DNA from: Chondrus crispus
Lineage: Eukaryota; Rhodophyta; Florideophyceae; Gigartinales; Gigartinaceae
DNA: 64,000 bases
Direction: 5' to 3'
Assembly (NCBI RefSeq): GCF_000350225.1
Contig: NW_005178804.1
Location: forward strand, 148,369 to 212,368
The notes under the pieces were generated by a model. The model saw only the letters and a list, made by a program, of their open reading frames with translations. It searched no databases and was not told the origin of the DNA. Both the position numbers and the translations under genes were made by a program. Below, piece after piece: positions 18,274 through 27,818 of the stretch (its first letter is position 1; every line of letters begins with the position of its first letter).

Positions 18274-18394
18274 GTTTCACCCGGCTACGAGGTGTGATAA
18301 CGCTCGAGAGCTATGATATGAGCACGAGGCATAGCCGAGTGCTCAATATCATAGCTCGAGAGCAGTTATCACACCGACGTAGCTGGGTGACAAC
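18274..18394. repeat. Long foldback (arms about 52-56 bp)
   Basis: The left arm (18274-18325) and right arm (18339-18394) are nearly perfect reverse complements around a 13-base loop. Both contain GTGTGATAAC, a CTCGAG core and AGCTATGATAT. The outer part pairs CACCCGGCTACG with CGTAGCTGGGTG. Small indels between arms indicate age. It is most likely a foldback or MITE-like element, or a cruciform-forming relic; no target duplication is obvious. Confidence 0.75.
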
Positions 18395-18967
18395 TGTCGC
18401 AAAAAATAAAAGAAAAGGGGGGAACAATAAAGGTTAACCGGCCGGACCGGGCGAATGAGGGGAATCGCACTTTTTATTGTCGTTGCTTCGTTTTTGTTAT
18501 TCGCTTGTCTTGGCAGCTAGTCCGCCCCGACTCCCTCTTTACTTAAACTACTCACGTCCTCCTTGATTCCCTCTCTATATCATGTTTTGCACTATCACAA
18601 AAATCCATGTAGGCGAGGATGCACTCTCCTTTGACACCTGAAATTACTAAATGCTACCGTTTAGTGCATTTTAATAATTTCGTTGAGATGCATTTATTTT
18701 CTACAGTAAAACGTCACTGTCAAATGCTAATAGCCCTTTTTAAATAAGGGGAAATCGTGCTTATTTTTGAAATAGGACAAGAAGTGAGCCTGACTGCTGT
18801 TTAATTACCACGACAAATAAGGTCAGAATTCCAGCTTGTTTCAAAACAGTGGAACAAATAAGACGGGGCACCATCAAGCTCAGACTAAAAGCTTAGCTTA
18901 TCTTCCATCACCTTCCGTCAGCGCCTTTTGCAGAAATTGTTCCCCACTTCCCCCTTCCAACTCTCCC
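18395..18967. other. AT-rich spacer
   Basis: No gene found. The composition is clearly more AT-rich than the retrotransposons and resembles the DNA around the other DNA-transposon relics in this window. Confidence 0.4.
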
Positions 18968-19957
18968 ATGTCGACTGTCGAGGAAGATGGAACCGGATCT
19001 GTTCCCGCGCCTTCCGACGCGCCTCCCAGTGCCTCACCGCAGCATCCTGGCAGCTCCTCTGCACCCGCTGTGACTCCATCACCCAGCCCCTCCCCGCCTC
19101 CAGGCCTCTCTTAGCGCCCACCTCAGCGGTTCGTCATGAACAAGGTCGAGAAGACTTGGGTGCTAATCCAGCTCATGGCGTATAGTGCCCCGGTTCAAAA
19201 ACTTAAGACACTCTACGCTACTTGCGCGAGCGTGGCCGACAGTGCGCGATCTCGTCACATTTCGGACAGTGCGATTGTAGCCGAGCAACAGCAGTACGGC
19301 ATGAGCTTGAGGCGGGCATATATGCATCGCATATCTCCTGAAAATGTCCGCCACATCGCGAATACAGCTTCAGAAATGACAAAGAGGGTTTTCATCACAT
19401 CAGCGACCGGTTCGCCCGAACATGACGGTCCCTTAGTAGCTGCAAGAGGGGTTGAAAACGACGCACAACACGTTTTCGACCAGGTTGTTTTAGACTACAA
19501 AGAAGAAACGACGAAACGGATGCTGACGACGGATGAAGATGCCACCAGAGCGCTCACACGCACCCAGGAATCCTTTCCAGCACACTAAAATAGAGAACGA
19601 AAGGAAGCCTTCGAGAAGAACAAAAAGCGAAGAGGTGATTTGCGGGAGGCTCGAGAACGTCGTCGAATGGCCGCTGACATTCAGAACCTCCGAGCTCAGA
19701 CACGCATTGCGAATGCAGGAAGCGCCGGTGCCACGCTGCAACGTCGTCAGAGCGAACAGTTTGGCATCCTCGTCAACCTGTTCGCTCAAAGCAACAATCT
19801 CCACAACAGCAGCCAGAGACCACTCTTCCACCGCCACTTCCCGACACCCCTCTCACAATGGATCCAGTGTTGTTTGTGCCCCTGTCAGACATCCATGTGC
19901 ATGCCTCTGCATCCGCCTCCAACAACACCACCTCCGGGGAGTCTCCTGCGCCCGTAA
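18968..19957 (+). pseudogene. Broken helical protein, unknown; probably transposon-associated
   Basis: One reading frame stays open from an ATG at 18968 to 19957 except for an in-frame TAG (19112-19114) and TAA (19586-19588). The N-terminal part is Ser/Pro-rich (TPSPSPSPPPG). The middle is helical (FVMNKVEKTWVLIQL and following). The end is strongly charged and coiled-coil-like (KNKKRRGDLREARERRRM, then QRRQSEQFGILVNLF). That architecture resembles the DNA-binding partner ORFs of some DNA transposons, but I recognise no diagnostic motif. Two stops in an otherwise continuous frame suggest a recently decayed gene. Confidence 0.45.
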
Positions 19958-19981
19958 TAGATTCAAGTGCGTCACCAGCAC

Positions 19982-20600
19982 TGTACTATATATTAGATTT
20001 AGAATTAGATGTAACGCTGTAAGGTACAGACCTTACAGCGTGCGCGCGCGCATACCTTACAGCGCGCGCGCACTAACACGTGTACCCCACGTGTAGCACA
20101 CGTGTGCTATCAGCCCCAACGGCTGACAGCGTTACAGTGCGGGCCGGCCCGCACTGTCTACAGTAAGCCGACTACAGTACAGTCCGTACTGTACTGTAAA
20201 CGGTTAATTAACTTGTACAATAAATATAGGGAGCGACCGCCGGCGGAGGGGACGAGGACAGGCAACCCTCCACCGACGGTCGACCACCCAGCTTACTCTA
20301 CTCACACTGCCGTTCCGCGAGTAGTTACCACCGAGCGGGTAGTGGACGCGCGCGACACCGCGGCGAGCTGCGATCCGCCTCCGCCCGTCAGTACCGGATC
20401 GTCAACCGGTACTGCTCCGGGGCGTCGAGGCGTCGATCCGCTCGGCTACGCGCGCGTCCCCGCCAACCACGCTCTACCACCCGCTCCTGGCCCGCTTCCG
20501 GTGGCGTTGGTTGGTTCAAGACCCTCGGTACCCCGATCCGGGGTCTTCTGCCGAACATCGCGAACACCCCCTCCGCCGGGTGTGGGGTGTTTATGCGACA
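19982..20600 (+). repeat. Solo LTR of a third related gypsy family
   Basis: The 619-bp block starts TGTAC and ends TTTATGCGACA, with the same internal plan as the GypB and GypC LTRs. Row of U3 palindromes: CTGTAAGG/CCTTACAG, TCAGCC/GGCTGA, CAGTGCGGGCC/GGCCCGCACTG and TACAGTACAGT/ACTGTACTGTA. A TATA-like patch follows, then an AUG-free stretch and a terminal ATG. No primer site or gag follows, so it is a solo LTR. The flanking pentamers (AGCAC and CGGGG) do not match. Confidence 0.85.
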
Positions 20601-21574
20601 CGGGGGTTTGCGGATTGCGTTGGCATGGTGTCGGAGATAATCAGGGAGAGGGAGGCGGGTTCGAGGGGAGAAGAGACGATGGCGGCGGGGAAGACGATGA
20701 AGAAGAGAGGGTGTTGGAAAGGAAAAAATCGGGGGGAAAGGAGCCTTGCTGGAGCATAGTGAGTGTACCCTTGTGTGAGGCAAGCGGCGGCAAGCCTCGC
20801 TGCCGTGTTGCCTCTGTGTCTCCGCGTCATGAATGCATCACTTCCCTACACCCCCCATCCTTGCCGCTCTACCCATAGTGCAAAGTCTGCATTCCAACAC
20901 CCTTCACCTCCACCTCCCTCCCCATTTCTACGCCCGATATGCCTGCCGGCCTCACCGTCTGATCCGCCGGGCACGCTGTAGCTTGCCAGGTCGCTAGCAC
21001 CGTCCTTCCTTCCCCCTCCCTCCCGACCCCCCATGAATCTCAAGGACGAAGAGTGGGAGTCTCTGCCAACCGATACTGATATCCTCCGATATTAGTATCG
21101 GTTGGAAGAGGGTGGGACTGTCGGCCGCACGCGCCATGCAGGCTGGCGATGCTAACTATTTTACATGGGACTGTCGTACGCAAGACGAATACAGTGCAGG
21201 GCATCTTGCACAGGCATTTCTACCGCTTGATGCTTTGCCATAGGCACATAGAAAGCTAACGAACGAAACAAACGAGGCCGTGCGGGCTGACCTACAAGCT
21301 GCTGTAGACCTTTGCGATCCGCTCAAAGATACGTCGCACATATGTCTTGTCGGCTCAGGCGTCAAAGAAGAATATATCATGGACCGCATGAGAAGGAGCG
21401 GGGTGAACTTGGACTTGGACACCGCGGTGGGCAGGAGCGGCAGCGCGAAGGAGGCGGACCTGTCCGTGGTGGCGAGACGCGCGGAGGAGGCAGCGAGTGT
21501 AGGGTTCTTGGAGACGCAGAGCGACGACAGGTCAAACACGAAAGGAAGTCAAAACTCGTACAGTAAACTTTACT
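20601..21574. other. Unassigned spacer with one weak ORF
   Basis: Purine-rich (20640-20740) then pyrimidine-rich (20840-21030) tracts. A plus-strand frame without an ATG start is open from about 21244 to 21675 (it includes RADLQAAVDLCDPLKD and EEAASVGFLETQ). It overlaps the end of the opposite-strand transposase relic and has no recognisable domain, so I do not call a gene. Confidence 0.35.
21066..21105. repeat. Short 18-bp-arm hairpin
   Basis: CCAACCGATACTGATATC (21066-21083) and GATATTAGTATCGGTTGG (21088-21105) pair fully if one G-U pair is allowed, around a CTCC loop. No U-run follows. Its role is unknown. Confidence 0.6.
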
Positions 21575-22307
21575 TCAATCTGAATCTGAGTCCATCCGGG
21601 CATGTGCTGCAAGCTTTGCTTCGTAGCGTGACCTGGGCTGAAGCGCGAAACCCCTCCTATAGAACTGCCAGTTAGAAAGCATAGCAGCTGTGTTGTACGC
21701 TATCGGAAAGAGATCTTTCTCAAACGGCCAACGCCCTAAAAATATACGGAACCTGTTGTTGATAAAACCTATCCCCCCATTCGTTAACGATTCGTTGCCG
21801 TCTGATATGTCAATTGTAACAAGTCCTAAACATCCACTCTGTGCTTTCGTTCTTCTTGTATGGAACTACCAAAGCCCCCTTCCCTGCAAAACCCATGTCA
21901 GCCATCCCGTGCTGTCCTGGACAAAGGAAATGGTCGGAAGAGCGATAGACGTCCGAACTGGTGTACATGTTCCGATCGCTTTCGGCTCCTTTGTCCGATA
22001 TCTCTACGCGAATAAAGCGCCCAAACAAGTCGCAAAACAATAACACCGACCAGGCATGGCCCTTTTTGTACCCATCGTATGCCGGTTCTTGTTCTGCGTC
22101 CTGTCCTGGCCTCCAGCGCCGATTCTTGTTTCCATCCATGAAGAACACACACCTCGGAAATCCTATGATCAAACCCTCCATAGCAGCGCGGTCCCCCCGC
22201 ATCAGGCCATTGAATAAACTTAGGCTGAAGAGAATTGAGACTCTTAAAAAGCGCGAAGAGAACGTGCCGAAAGTAGTTTGACACAGTTCCAACGGAGACG
22301 CCATATC
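21575..22307 (-). pseudogene. DDE transposase relic (HARBI1/IS5-like superfamily)
   Basis: Read from 22307 leftwards, the frames give a helix-turn-helix-like segment (GVSVGTVSNYFRHVL), then the first catalytic Asp in FFMDGNKNRRWRPG, the second in ESDRNMY, ADMGFAGKG, and a C-terminal acidic region with NEW and RFRIFLGRWPFEKD before a stop at 21575. At least two frameshifts occur in G runs (near 22190 and 21770), and an in-frame stop lies near 21812. The 5' end is cut by the GypC LTR at 22308. Catalytic residues were assigned by family pattern. Confidence 0.7.
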
Positions 22308-22987
22308 TGTAGCATAACCCCCCCTGGGGGACTCACTTTAGATTAGATCACGATTGATTTAGTTACTGCAGAGCCCGACGCTCTACAGTACCACCGGGTG
22401 TGTCCACGTGTGCCCACAGCACACGTGCACACGTGTACCACGCGCGAACGAAGCGCGCACGCACCACGGGTAATACGTGTACTGTCAGCCTCGACATAGC
22501 TGACAGTATTACAGTGCAGGCCGACCTGCACTACAGTAGCCCACTACAGTACCTCGGTACTGTAGTGTTATGATAGATGGTTTTGTATATTAAATATGGA
22601 GCGGACCGACGGCGGACGGGGGCGACAAGCACGGGCTTGTCCTCAACCGACCGCCAAGGTCAGTCCACCCAGCTTATTCTAAACGTCGCCTTCGCTCTTC
22701 GCGCGCGTTTAGTCGGAGCCGAGCCGGAGTGGACGCGCAGCACGCGAGCGAGCACGGAACGGCCTCCGCCCGTCAGCACTGGTACGTCACCCAGTGCTGC
22801 TCTGGAGCGTCGAGGCGTCGATCCGCTCGTGCGTGCGCGCGTCCCTGCTCGCTCCCGCTCTACCACCGCTACCCGGGCCCGAGCCCGGTTCCGTAGCTGG
22901 TTGGCCCGCTTCACCCCTTCTCCGATCCGGAGTCTACAGGTCGAACTGCGCATACACCTCCAGTCGTTTGGGGGTGTTTATGCTACA
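22308..22987 (+). repeat. 5' LTR of GypC
   Basis: A 680-bp LTR, TGTAG to CTACA. Its U3 palindromes differ in sequence from those of GypB but keep order and form, for example CACGTGTGC/GCACACGTG, CTGTCAGC/GCTGACAG, AGTGCAGG/CCTGCACT and CACTACAGTAC/GTACTGTAGTG. The region from the TATA-like patch (about 22587) to the terminal ATG at 22980 is free of ATG, apart from one at about 22598 that probably precedes the start site. Confidence 0.9.
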
Positions 22988-25661
22988 GTGGTCTCCCGAC
23001 CTAGAAGACCCCGAGATCTTTCCGAGAAGACCTTCTTTTTCCTCCGCGTCCGTACGCGTTGAGATGAGTCAAGAATACGCCACCTCGATCCGGTCCGAAC
23101 CGGCGGATCCGAGGGCGGCCGCTATGCACGCGCCATCCCCGCCGTTTGGCGACGGCGACGCTGGTCTCCGAGACCGCGAACCGTCGCCCGAGTCCCCCGA
23201 AGGACAAGCGGCTGCGATGTTCGATCGCATAGCTGACTACATCGAGGAAGTCCGTACTTCGCTCCGTATAGACGTGGCGGACGCCGTCTACTCGCGATGT
23301 ATGGACGAGCTCCACTCCCTACGTGAAGGGAGGTTCGATCGAGTCAGCCAGTCCTTGGAGAATCTCCGAGCACTAGTCGACGAGTTACACTCGCGACTGG
23401 TGCTCGTCGAAGACTCACGCCTCGCACAGCCCGTACTGCACGGGCAAGGTCGCCCCACGAGGGCGACCTCGACGAGACGTCCCGACGATCGACCGTCCCC
23501 GTCAGCGGAACAGTTGGGCGCGTTCGCGCACCTCTCCGCCGAGCTCAACGCTACGCGACAGCGTGCTCGTGACATGGAACGGACCATGGCCGCAAGGCTG
23601 CCCGGTGCCCCCACGAGAGGGCCCGGTGGTGCCGTACCTCCGAGCGCCGTCGCTCCGGAAGGTTGGAGTCCGACTGGCGCCGACACTAGTCGGACTGCGG
23701 AAGGAAATGGTCCTCCGATGGGCGCGAATCTCGCGTCCGAGACCCAAGCATTGCCGCCTATCCCGGCAAGTAGGCGGCAGATGGAAAGCGTATCGTACGC
23801 CGACGTACAGGACCGTGGAGGAGCCGCTCGCGGATCCGGAGAACCTACGTTCTCTGTCGATCCCTGCTGGGACGGCTACCCGCCGGCGGGTTACACCGCG
23901 CATCCAGGTCCGGTAGACGTCCGTACGCTACCCGTCACTGCCTTTGGCACGCTCGGTCCCGCCGAGCCCGGGCTCGAGCCGGTGCATACGATGATCCAAG
24001 AGTTCAGCGCCGTCGCTGACTATCGTATGTACCGCTTGGACAACATCTCGAGGCTCGTCACCTCGGGTGGCGCGGGACGGATCGCCAAGTACGTCCAACG
24101 CTGTCGTGGGATCCGTCCCACGATGCGTAGCTTCGACGGTACGGACCCGATCGAGCTGCTGCCGTTCTTGAAGGATATTCGGATAACCTTCAACTCGCAA
24201 CACCTGACCGAAGGTGTTGCGGTGAGAGTCCTCGCGCACTTCTTAGAGCGCGACGTGGAGCGTCTGTATACGAGTTATACGATGCGTGGCCTCCGCGCCG
24301 GCCAACTACACGACGACGTGAGTTGGCCCGGGCTCGTGAACCAGTTCCTGAAACGCTACCTAACCGACGACTTGTTAGGTGAAGCGTACGACGCGGTCGC
24401 GACGGCGCGACAGCAACCTCATGAAACGGAGAGCACGTTCGCGGACCGGCTCGAAACTGCCGCGTTCCGGTGCACGGCAGTGTTCTCCGAACAGTCCCTC
24501 GCGCACTACGTCGTGCGGGGACTCGCTCCTGCGACCCGTGCCGCAGTTTCCGAGACAGTGCAGCGGCTGCCGAGGCGCCAGAAGACCGATCTTCCGACCA
24601 TCCGCCGTATCGCAACGGCGGAAGGAACCACTTACCGCGCTCGACCCGGTTTACCTCTGCCGGATTCGAAACCGGCAGGGAGGGCTGGCAGGACTACGAA
24701 GTCCGCCGCAACAAGTTGGCCCGCCTCTACCCTCCATGTCGGGGAGGATGAGTGGCAGGCCGACCCTGTCCTCATTACGCAAGGAGCAGGGCCATTAGGG
24801 GGCCGACCCCCTTCACCAATGTCGACCGGAACGACGTTGAGGTACGCGAGCGCGTTCGCGGCCACTCCAAGAGCGCCCAGGGGTACGGACCCCCGGGTCG
24901 CTGAGCTCGACATCTCAAACCGAGATACCGGAGGGGAAGTCCCTCGCGTGCCCCTCCTCACCGATGAGGAGGCGCGTCACGCGGCGACCTTCGCCTCAAC
25001 GGACGGCAGCGCGTACGTGTGCTGGCTATGTCGTACGTACGGACACGCCATGTACGCCTGCCCGTTCCTGTCGCCGGAACAACGAATGTTCACGGCGTAC
25101 AGGAACTACCGCTACCAGATGGAGACGCGCCACGGGGCGCGCAATCTACTCCGGCAAGCGGTCGGCGAGGGTCGTCCCCCGCGTCAAGGTTTCCCGAATC
25201 GGTCAGGTGGGGGCGCTCGCTTCGCCCCCCGTGGAGGTGGGTATCGCCGTACCGAACTCGATCGTAGGGATCGGCCCGACTACCGCCAGGCCGACACAAG
25301 GTACCCCCGCCAAGGAGGGAGAGGGGACCGAGACCGTTCTCGGTTACCCCAACAGGTACAGAACGCGATCATGTACCTACAAGATTGGGTAGAGGGCCCG
25401 TATCCCCTACCTGCAGAGGGACAAGAAGGCGAACCGGTTCGACACGTCCCTCAGATCCTGCGACGTCCGGATGTCGCAGCTAAAGGTCAGGAAGTACCCG
25501 GGTACTTCGTCGATGACGCGCGGCCGCAGTGGGGGGATCGTCCCGACCCACGCGGCCAAGGACCCGAAGGGGACCTGGCCACCGATAGCCAGGGGTACAG
25601 CTCCGATAGCACCGGTAGTTCGAAAAAGGGTAAAGACGGTTACGTACACGCCGTCGCGTGA
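22980..25661 (+). CDS. gag: Gag polyprotein, GypC
   Basis: About 893 residues from the ATG in the last 8 bases of the LTR; MSQEY at 23064 is an alternative start. It is colinear with GypB gag: coiled-coil-like N-terminus, capsid-like middle, CCHC knuckle (CWLC near 25019) and Arg/Gly-rich tail. The A run near the end has five A (25623-25627) where the GypB copies have six. Gag therefore reads on through the stem-loop to a TGA at 25659-25661, adding KDGYVHAVA. Pol is then in the +1 frame, so this copy has probably lost one A. Confidence 0.88.
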   Translation: MLQWSPDLEDPEIFPRRPSFSSASVRVEMSQEYATSIRSEPADPRAAAMHAPSPPFGDGDAGLRDREPSPESPEGQAAAMFDRIADYIEEVRTSLRIDVADAVYSRCMDELHSLREGRFDRVSQSLENLRALVDELHSRLVLVEDSRLAQPVLHGQGRPTRATSTRRPDDRPSPSAEQLGAFAHLSAELNATRQRARDMERTMAARLPGAPTRGPGGAVPPSAVAPEGWSPTGADTSRTAEGNGPPMGANLASETQALPPIPASRRQMESVSYADVQDRGGAARGSGEPTFSVDPCWDGYPPAGYTAHPGPVDVRTLPVTAFGTLGPAEPGLEPVHTMIQEFSAVADYRMYRLDNISRLVTSGGAGRIAKYVQRCRGIRPTMRSFDGTDPIELLPFLKDIRITFNSQHLTEGVAVRVLAHFLERDVERLYTSYTMRGLRAGQLHDDVSWPGLVNQFLKRYLTDDLLGEAYDAVATARQQPHETESTFADRLETAAFRCTAVFSEQSLAHYVVRGLAPATRAAVSETVQRLPRRQKTDLPTIRRIATAEGTTYRARPGLPLPDSKPAGRAGRTTKSAATSWPASTLHVGEDEWQADPVLITQGAGPLGGRPPSPMSTGTTLRYASAFAATPRAPRGTDPRVAELDISNRDTGGEVPRVPLLTDEEARHAATFASTDGSAYVCWLCRTYGHAMYACPFLSPEQRMFTAYRNYRYQMETRHGARNLLRQAVGEGRPPRQGFPNRSGGGARFAPRGGGYRRTELDRRDRPDYRQADTRYPRQGGRGDRDRSRLPQQVQNAIMYLQDWVEGPYPLPAEGQEGEPVRHVPQILRRPDVAAKGQEVPGYFVDDARPQWGDRPDPRGQGPEGDLATDSQGYSSDSTGSSKKGKDGYVHAVA

Positions 25662-25668
25662 GCCGTCT
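25623..25668 (+). promoter_or_regulatory. Gag-pol junction stem-loop, GypC (A5 variant)
   Basis: The stem AGACGGTT/AGCCGTCT (25634-25668) and the inner CACGC/GCGTG stem are kept relative to GypB, with changes confined to unpaired bases (GTCC to GTAC, loop GGTC to CGTC). That conservation pattern supports selection on structure. Confidence 0.55.
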
Positions 25669-25773
25669 TTTCCCTATGAACTAGACCGGTCCCCGTGTGC
25701 TGGCAAAGGACACGGGGGGTATTGTCCGAAAATACATCCCCCGCTATCGGAGTTGAGCACGGGGACTCCAGAA

Positions 25774-26627
25774 ATGTCGACATCGCAGGAGAAACCCAAC
25801 ACCGAGGCCCACGTAGACCCGATGTTGGAAGAAGGCATCACCGGGACACCCGACGTCCCAGTGACGCGCAACAAGCGAGACGCGGTTAACGACGACCGAC
25901 ACGAGTCGGTCGACCTCCTGACCCCCGTGAGCTCAAGGTCGCCGACGAAATGTTCGCCTCGTACGGACTCCAGCACCGGAACGGGCGTCACTGACACGCG
26001 AATGTCCCCCGACTCGAGCCGAAGGAAACGCAAGAGGGGCCAACGCCGAAGTCGAAGGCCCCGGCGGAACGACCTCACCGATAAGGTCGCGCCCAAGGTG
26101 GTCGATGGCCTCGTATGCCTCATGACGTCGAAACGATATAACGTCTTGGGCTCCGTGGCCACCGAAGGCAACGCGTTTAAGCCCCACACGATCGCCGTCG
26201 ACACGTGCTCGGGCTACAACTTGGTGAGGAAGGCCGACCTCCCTCCCGACTGGGCCCGCTACGTCATACGGGACGCGCCATTACCACGCCTGGCTGGCGC
26301 GAACAGTAACCCGCTTCGACTTACGGCGGTCGTCCGCCTCACGGTCCGGTTGCGGAACACGACGTTCCGCATACCTTTCGTAGTCGCTGAACAACTTGCT
26401 GTTCCCGTTCTACTTGGGACCGCGTTCATCGATGCTCACGTACGCAGCATCGACGTCGACGGACAGAAGCTCGAACTTCGTCACGGCGGCTCGGTAGCCA
26501 TCGTCGATGGGAAGGGGGAACCGACTTTCCCTACCAGGCGACACGGTCGCCAAACGAGTCGTCCGGAGGTACGCGAGGAGGCCCCGCAGGCGATCCGAAT
26601 CGCCGGCTGGGTTACCATCCCCGCGAT
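25774..26627 (+). pseudogene. pol: Pol, GypC, truncated after the protease
   Basis: The ATG at 25774 corresponds to the GypB pol ATG; the frame is also open upstream to about 25471. It carries the basic segment and the protease with DTCSGYNLV, the same Gly-to-Cys change as GypB. The frame is cut after VTIPA by the LTR of GypF; the last codons up to about 26697 come from that LTR. No reverse transcriptase remains. Confidence 0.85.
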
Positions 26628-27642
26628 TGTAGTGCAATACCCGTCTCGGGTAGGGGGGAGGAAGGAAGTGAAAAAAGAAAAAAATGGGATACTGTAGTCC
26701 GGGGTTGGGGGACACACGTGTGCGACGAAGCGCACGATTATTTTAATTATTTAATTTTATTTACTAATTAGATCTAGAATCTAGACCCGGGAGCTACTGC
26801 ACTCGCCCCGGCGGGGCTCTATATAACTTAGCCCTTTGACCGAACAAGTCAATAAACTAACCCGAGTTGCCGGAGTTGAATGTCGCCTTGGTCGAAGTCC
26901 GTCTCTATCAAGACGCTCCCTTTTACCTAAGCCTACGGCATCCTCTATCGCTCGGGGTTCCCTTTTCTCTTTCCGTTATTTCCCTATCCTTTTCTATCTC
27001 TAATTCTACCTATTTTTCCCTTATCTTGTGTTTGTGCCATCGGCCTCGGTTGCGACCGAACCGGTGTAGGTGTTTCGAGCCATCGGGCGACACAGTTGAC
27101 GTAGCGCTGCTACTGTGACCCATTTTCCGACGGAGATCGTTGCAACGACGTCTCCCTCGAAGGGCTCCGTCGTGTTACGAGCCAGTGTTGGTACCATCGG
27201 TGTCGGTTGCGACCGAACCGGTGTAGGTGTTTCGAGCCATCGGGCGACACGGTGCTGCTACTTTCATTTCATCCCGTCGGGCTGCGTTGCAACGCCCCCG
27301 TCGAAGGCCTTGTCGCGTTACAAGGTGTCGAAGAAGCTCAACGAGCATTGGCCTTACAACCCAGTGGAACCGGGGTGCCTACGTACGCGCCCCACTCCAC
27401 ACTCGTCGAGCAGATCTCTTCGCAAGTCTCTACCACACCGATCCCGGGCCGGGCTATTTCTCTGTGCCCCCCCCCCCATCAGGGATCCGAGCTACTACGA
27501 GTCGCAAGCTCGTTTAAACGGAGAAGGGAGAGTCGGACACTCCGTAGCGCTGTGCCATCGGCAGTTCTTCTTTTTGTTGCTGTTGTTGTTTTTGCTGGAC
27601 CATCGGACCGCGGTCTCTGCCCGACAGGCGCATTGCACTACA
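26628..27642 (+). repeat. 5' LTR of GypF
   Basis: A 1015-bp LTR with an 11-bp terminal inverted repeat (TGTAGTGCAAT and ATTGCACTACA). A TATATAA patch lies at about 26820. A repeat-like pair of segments (about 27030-27110 and 27180-27250) shares CCATCGG, GGTTGCGACCGAACCGG and TTTCGAGCCATCGGGCGAC. The palindrome row of the GypB LTRs is absent. Confidence 0.85.
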
Positions 27643-27646
27643 AAAG

Positions 27647-27704
27647 TGGTCTCCCGACCTAGAATTTTTGTTTACTGTTCAGGAGACCCGACCTAGAATT
27701 TTTG
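27647..27704 (+). other. Primer binding site of GypF with duplicated flank
   Basis: TGGTCTCCCGACC (27647-27659) follows the LTR after four bases. The 18-bp CCGACCTAGAATTTTTGT next to it is repeated about 35 bp downstream, preceded there by GGAGACC, the reverse complement of GGTCTCC. The primer site could therefore fold into a hairpin. Confidence 0.6.
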
Positions 27705-27818
27705 TCGACGACAGTTTCGGTCTGGAGACACTCTACAAAAGTGGTCTGGGTAACGGACTCTTTTTTATTTTCTTTTTGTTTGTAACTTTTTTGCTGCGTA
27801 GGTCCGCTCGTACGAGCG

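Larger units (their letters stand above)
22308..26627 (+). mobile_element. GypC, gypsy element truncated in pol
   Basis: It has a 5' LTR, primer site, complete gag and the protease part of pol, then is cut at 26627 by insertion of GypF. It is clearly related to GypB in gag and pol but diverged in LTR sequence. It inserted into the DDE transposase relic on its left. The remaining pol and 3' LTR are not in the window. Confidence 0.92.

Noticed and set aside
20102-20878. A 258-codon ORF across the solo LTR
   Set aside because: Most of it is LTR sequence including U3 palindromes; it runs past the LTR end by chance and has no real initiation context.
22794-22979. GypC gag beginning at 22794
   Set aside because: There is no ATG there; the frame is merely open through U5. 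The first ATG is at 22980.
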